NCBI GenBank assembly: GCA_934294965.1
Contig: CAKRAM010000012.1
Span: forward strand, 1 to 7,158
Direction of reading: 5' to 3'
Source of the DNA: an uncultured Clostridia bacterium
GTDB lineage: Bacteria; Bacillota; Clostridia; Christensenellales; CAG-314
DNA: 7,158 bases
Below the pieces are notes generated by a model. It ran no database searches. It saw only the letters and a program-made list of their open reading frames with translations, and was not told the origin of the DNA. Shown here in pieces: positions 6,035-7,158 of the stretch (the first letter of the stretch is position 1; every line of letters begins with the position of its first letter). Position numbers and translations under genes: made by a program.

Positions 6035-6519
6035 TGGCGCTAGGCATATTTGCCATTTTCTTTTCCGCAGGTGTACTTCTTTCGGCTGTCTACATGTTTT
6101 TGCAGCCGCTATTTCGCAGAAAACTTGCCACATTTTTGTGCGATTTGTTCTTTTGCGCCTTTGGGCTTTCGTCGGTGGCGGTGTTGTTTGTGTTTGCAAG
6201 TGACGGCTCGTTTCGGCTCTACACGATAGCGGCGCTTGCGCTCGGTATTGCGGTTTCGGCAATTTTGTTCAAGTCTACGCTTGACAAATTGTCCTCGTCG
6301 TTGTATACTTTGCTAACAATAAGGTTAGCGGAGGCGAACGATGGAAAAGTTGTTTTACAAAAAATGGTCGGCAATATTGACGGTGGTTGCAATTCTGCTG
6401 ATTGTAGTACTGTTGCTCGTTCTGTTGACGGAACTGACACAATACGCAACGCTGAAACCCCGCATAGCAAAGTTGGAACAGTTGGTAAAAGAAGGCGGCG
6501 ACAAAGTTCAGGAAAATAA
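6031..6519 (+). CDS. yabQ: Spore cortex protein YabQ, with an abnormal overlap at the 3' end
   Basis: YabQ is a membrane protein of the forespore outer membrane needed for cortex formation in Bacillus. The first 100 residues fit: a membrane helix (about 3-24, FAIFFSAGVLLSAVYMFLQP), a short basic turn, then FLCDLFFCAFGLSSVAVLFVF (36-56), the family hallmark GSFRLY (60-65, as G-E-x-R-x-Y/F) and a last helix ALALGIAVSAILF. The ATG at 6031 overlaps the yabP stop; a second ATG follows at once, and no clear ribosome site is seen, so coupling to yabP is likely. From residue 104 on, the frame lies over divIC and gives a polar tail ending in KRRRRQSSGK with no family likeness. Three stops in the next frame (TAA 6314, TAA 6320, TAG 6326) lie just before divIC, so a one-base shift would end the protein at about 95 residues. 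The biological end is therefore uncertain. Confidence 0.75.
   Translation: MMALGIFAIFFSAGVLLSAVYMFLQPLFRRKLATFLCDLFFCAFGLSSVAVLFVFASDGSFRLYTIAALALGIAVSAILFKSTLDKLSSSLYTLLTIRLAEANDGKVVLQKMVGNIDGGCNSADCSTVARSVDGTDTIRNAETPHSKVGTVGKRRRRQSSGK
6281..6309 (+). promoter_or_regulatory. Sigma-A promoter of divIC inside yabQ
   Basis: A perfect -35 box TTGACA (6281-6286) and the -10 box TATACT (6304-6309) are separated by exactly 17 bases. Transcription should begin near 6316, about 25 bases before the divIC ATG and upstream of its ribosome site GGAGG (6330-6334). It would give the division gene vegetative expression independent of the sporulation genes. The -35 box lies in a short dyad, GACAA-A-TTGTC (6283-6293), which might be an operator but is probably chance. 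Confidence 0.78.
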
Positions 6520-6625
6520 GGCGCTGTTGGAATACTACAAAACCGACGAATACATCCGCAAATGGGCGGAAGATCACGGATACATAAGTCAAGACGACGT
6601 TTTGTTCATCGAAAAAAGTAAATAA
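6341..6625 (+). CDS. divIC: Cell-division protein DivIC (FtsB family)
   Basis: DivIC/FtsB is a bitopic membrane protein of the divisome that partners FtsL and DivIB/FtsQ to activate septal wall synthesis. The 94-residue protein has the standard build: a short cytoplasmic N-terminus (MEKLFYKKW), one membrane helix at about 11-30, a predicted coiled coil from about 35 to 66 (LKPRIAKLEQLVKEGG onwards), and the family end TDEYIRKWAEDHGYISQDDVLFIE, equivalent to the usual D-x-x-Y-I-E-x-x-A-R-x-x-x-G-x-x-x-x-x-E. The ATG has GGAGG at 6330-6334, six bases upstream. It follows yabP-yabQ as in Bacillus and has its own promoter within yabQ. A terminator lies six bases after the stop. Assignment by family and synteny is firm. 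Confidence 0.92.
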   Translation: MEKLFYKKWSAILTVVAILLIVVLLLVLLTELTQYATLKPRIAKLEQLVKEGGDKVQENKALLEYYKTDEYIRKWAEDHGYISQDDVLFIEKSK

Positions 6626-6630
6626 CATTG

Positions 6631-6663
6631 CGAGGTTGCCAAATCGGCTGCCTCGTTTTTTTT
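6631..6663 (+). terminator. Intrinsic terminator after divIC
   Basis: CGAGGTTGCC (6631-6640) pairs with GGCTGCCTCG (6646-6655) around the loop AAATC, with one T-T mismatch and one T-G pair, and is followed by eight T (6656-6663). It closes the yabP-yabQ-divIC unit. Confidence 0.9.
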
Positions 6664-6707
6664 GTTTGCGGCATAAACGTGTTTGATGGAAAATATCTTG
6701 CAAGGCA

Positions 6708-6736
6708 TTGACCTACTTGCGTTTTGTTGTTATAAT
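6708..6736 (+). promoter_or_regulatory. Strong sigma-A promoter before the acyltransferase leader
   Basis: TTGACC (6708-6713) and a perfect TATAAT (6731-6736) lie 17 bases apart, and TGT just before the -10 box makes an extended -10 element. This is the best promoter in the window. Transcription should begin near 6743, about 225 bases before the first good start codon. Confidence 0.88.
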
Positions 6737-6742
6737 ATAACA

Positions 6743-6968
6743 AGTTTCATCTGAAAGTGCGCGAAGCGCATTTTCAAGGGAAACTGACGATTTTTAGAAT
6801 GCAAAAACGTTAGTTTTTGCAACAAAGCCGCAAATATTTGGCAAGTTTTGAACTTGCTTCAAAATTTAACTTCGTACAGTTTACATAATATTTAAGTAGT
6901 GCAAAATTGCTCGCAATGCCGCTCGGCAAAAGGGGTGTGGCAAAATCGGGCAACGCAGGGGAAAAGTT
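6743..6968 (+). ncRNA. Long structured leader or small RNA upstream of the acyltransferase
   Basis: The predicted transcript opens directly with a long hairpin: AGTTTC (6743-6748) with GAAACT (6780-6785), a 3/3 internal loop, then TGAAAGTGCGC (6752-6762) with GCGCATTTTCA (6766-6776) closed by GAA. Next come two mutually exclusive hairpins: TGCAAAAAC (6800-6808) with GTTTTTGCA (6813-6821), or a longer stem in which 6782-6789 and 6791-6795 pair with 6808-6815 and 6803-6807. A further stem GCAAGTT-TTG-AACTTGC (6841-6857) overlaps TTTTGAA/TTCAAAA (6846-6864). The remainder is A/T-rich up to 6900 and then unstructured to the ribosome site AGGGGA (6957-6962). I recognise no known riboswitch class. 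It may be a regulatory leader of the next gene, a free-standing RNA, or a short repeat element inserted there. No protein-coding frame with a ribosome site is seen. Confidence 0.45.
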
Positions 6969-7158
6969 ATGGCAAAAAGAAAACATCCGATATTGGCAAA
7001 CAAAACGCTTATGGCTTTGGCTCGCGGATTGTACGGAAAAAGATACTTCACCAAAAAGGTCAAGCTCGTTTCCGACGGCTCTTTGGCAAAAATAAGGCCT
7101 CCGTACGTGGTGGTGGCAAACCATTGCGGTTTTGTGGACGTTGGCGGCATGGTGATGA
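6969..7158 (+). CDS. PlsC-like lysophospholipid acyltransferase, 5' part (cut by window end)
   Basis: Only the first 63 codons are present. The reading begins MAKRKHPILANKTLMAL, basic and then mildly hydrophobic as at a membrane-associated N-terminus, and reaches VVVANHCGFVDVGGMV, where N51-H52-x4-D57 is the catalytic NHxxxxD motif of glycerolipid acyltransferases (PlsC family), preceded by the usual beta strand (PPYVVVAN). Such enzymes move an acyl chain to lysophosphatidic acid or a related acceptor on the cytoplasmic face of the membrane. The start is supported by AGGGGA at 6957-6962, six bases upstream. The motif and its distance from the N-terminus fit the family, but the substrate-binding motifs that follow are outside the window, so the acceptor cannot be named. 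The gene has its own strong promoter and a long leader and belongs to a different unit from divIC. Confidence 0.72.
   Translation, partial: MAKRKHPILANKTLMALARGLYGKRYFTKKVKLVSDGSLAKIRPPYVVVANHCGFVDVGGMVM

Noticed and set aside
6831..6840. Palindrome CAAATATTTG in the leader
   Set aside because: It cannot form a stable hairpin because it has no loop, and A/T-rich palindromes of ten bases are common. There is no neighbouring copy to suggest an operator.
6907..7095. Open frame overlapping the start of the acyltransferase
   Set aside because: It begins with TTG and has no well-placed ribosome site, and its Trp/Lys-rich translation is the shifted reading of the acyltransferase gene, whose frame carries the NHxxxxD motif.

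Overview
The window looks like chromosomal DNA from a spore-former-related member of the Bacillota, most likely a member of the Clostridia. The reasons are a compact SigA-type sigma factor, the dnaG-rpoD-trmK order, purine-rich Shine-Dalgarno sites before most genes, and a yabP-yabQ-divIC cluster in the same order as in Bacillus. I cannot name a genus from sequence alone. No CRISPR array, transposase, tRNA or rRNA is visible, and most of the window is housekeeping DNA.

Left block, + strand, 1-4383: the 3' part of dnaG (primase), rpoD/sigA (main sigma factor), trmK (tRNA m1A22 methyltransferase), a coiled-coil/zinc-ribbon protein of the COG1579 type, upp (uracil phosphoribosyltransferase) and an unrecognised 57-residue ORF. 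Spacing is tight: a 42-base gap, a 1-base overlap (TAATG), a 4-base overlap (ATGA), then gaps of 56 and 78 bases. The block reads as a macromolecular-synthesis operon with attached RNA and nucleotide genes. It ends at a strong hairpin that has a T tract on both strands and so also serves the convergent gene.

Middle, - strand, 4399-5478: a complete MscS-type mechanosensitive channel with its own good sigma-A promoter. It is followed by about 255 bases in which I see no gene, separating it from the divergent sporulation cluster.

Right block, + strand, 5734-6663: yabP, yabQ and divIC. YabP and YabQ are spore-coat/cortex proteins, and a SigE-like promoter can be proposed before yabP. divIC, a cell-division gene, has a near-consensus sigma-A promoter inside yabQ, so it can be expressed in growing cells. 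The yabQ frame runs 179 bases into divIC, which suggests a lost stop codon or a frameshift. A hairpin and T tract end this unit.

Right edge, 6708-7158: an excellent sigma-A promoter drives a leader of roughly 225 bases with several hairpins, two of them mutually exclusive, before the start of a PlsC-like acyltransferase cut by the window end. This leader, the possible Shine-Dalgarno-masking hairpin before the 57-residue ORF, and the yabQ/divIC overlap are the parts most worth a second look.
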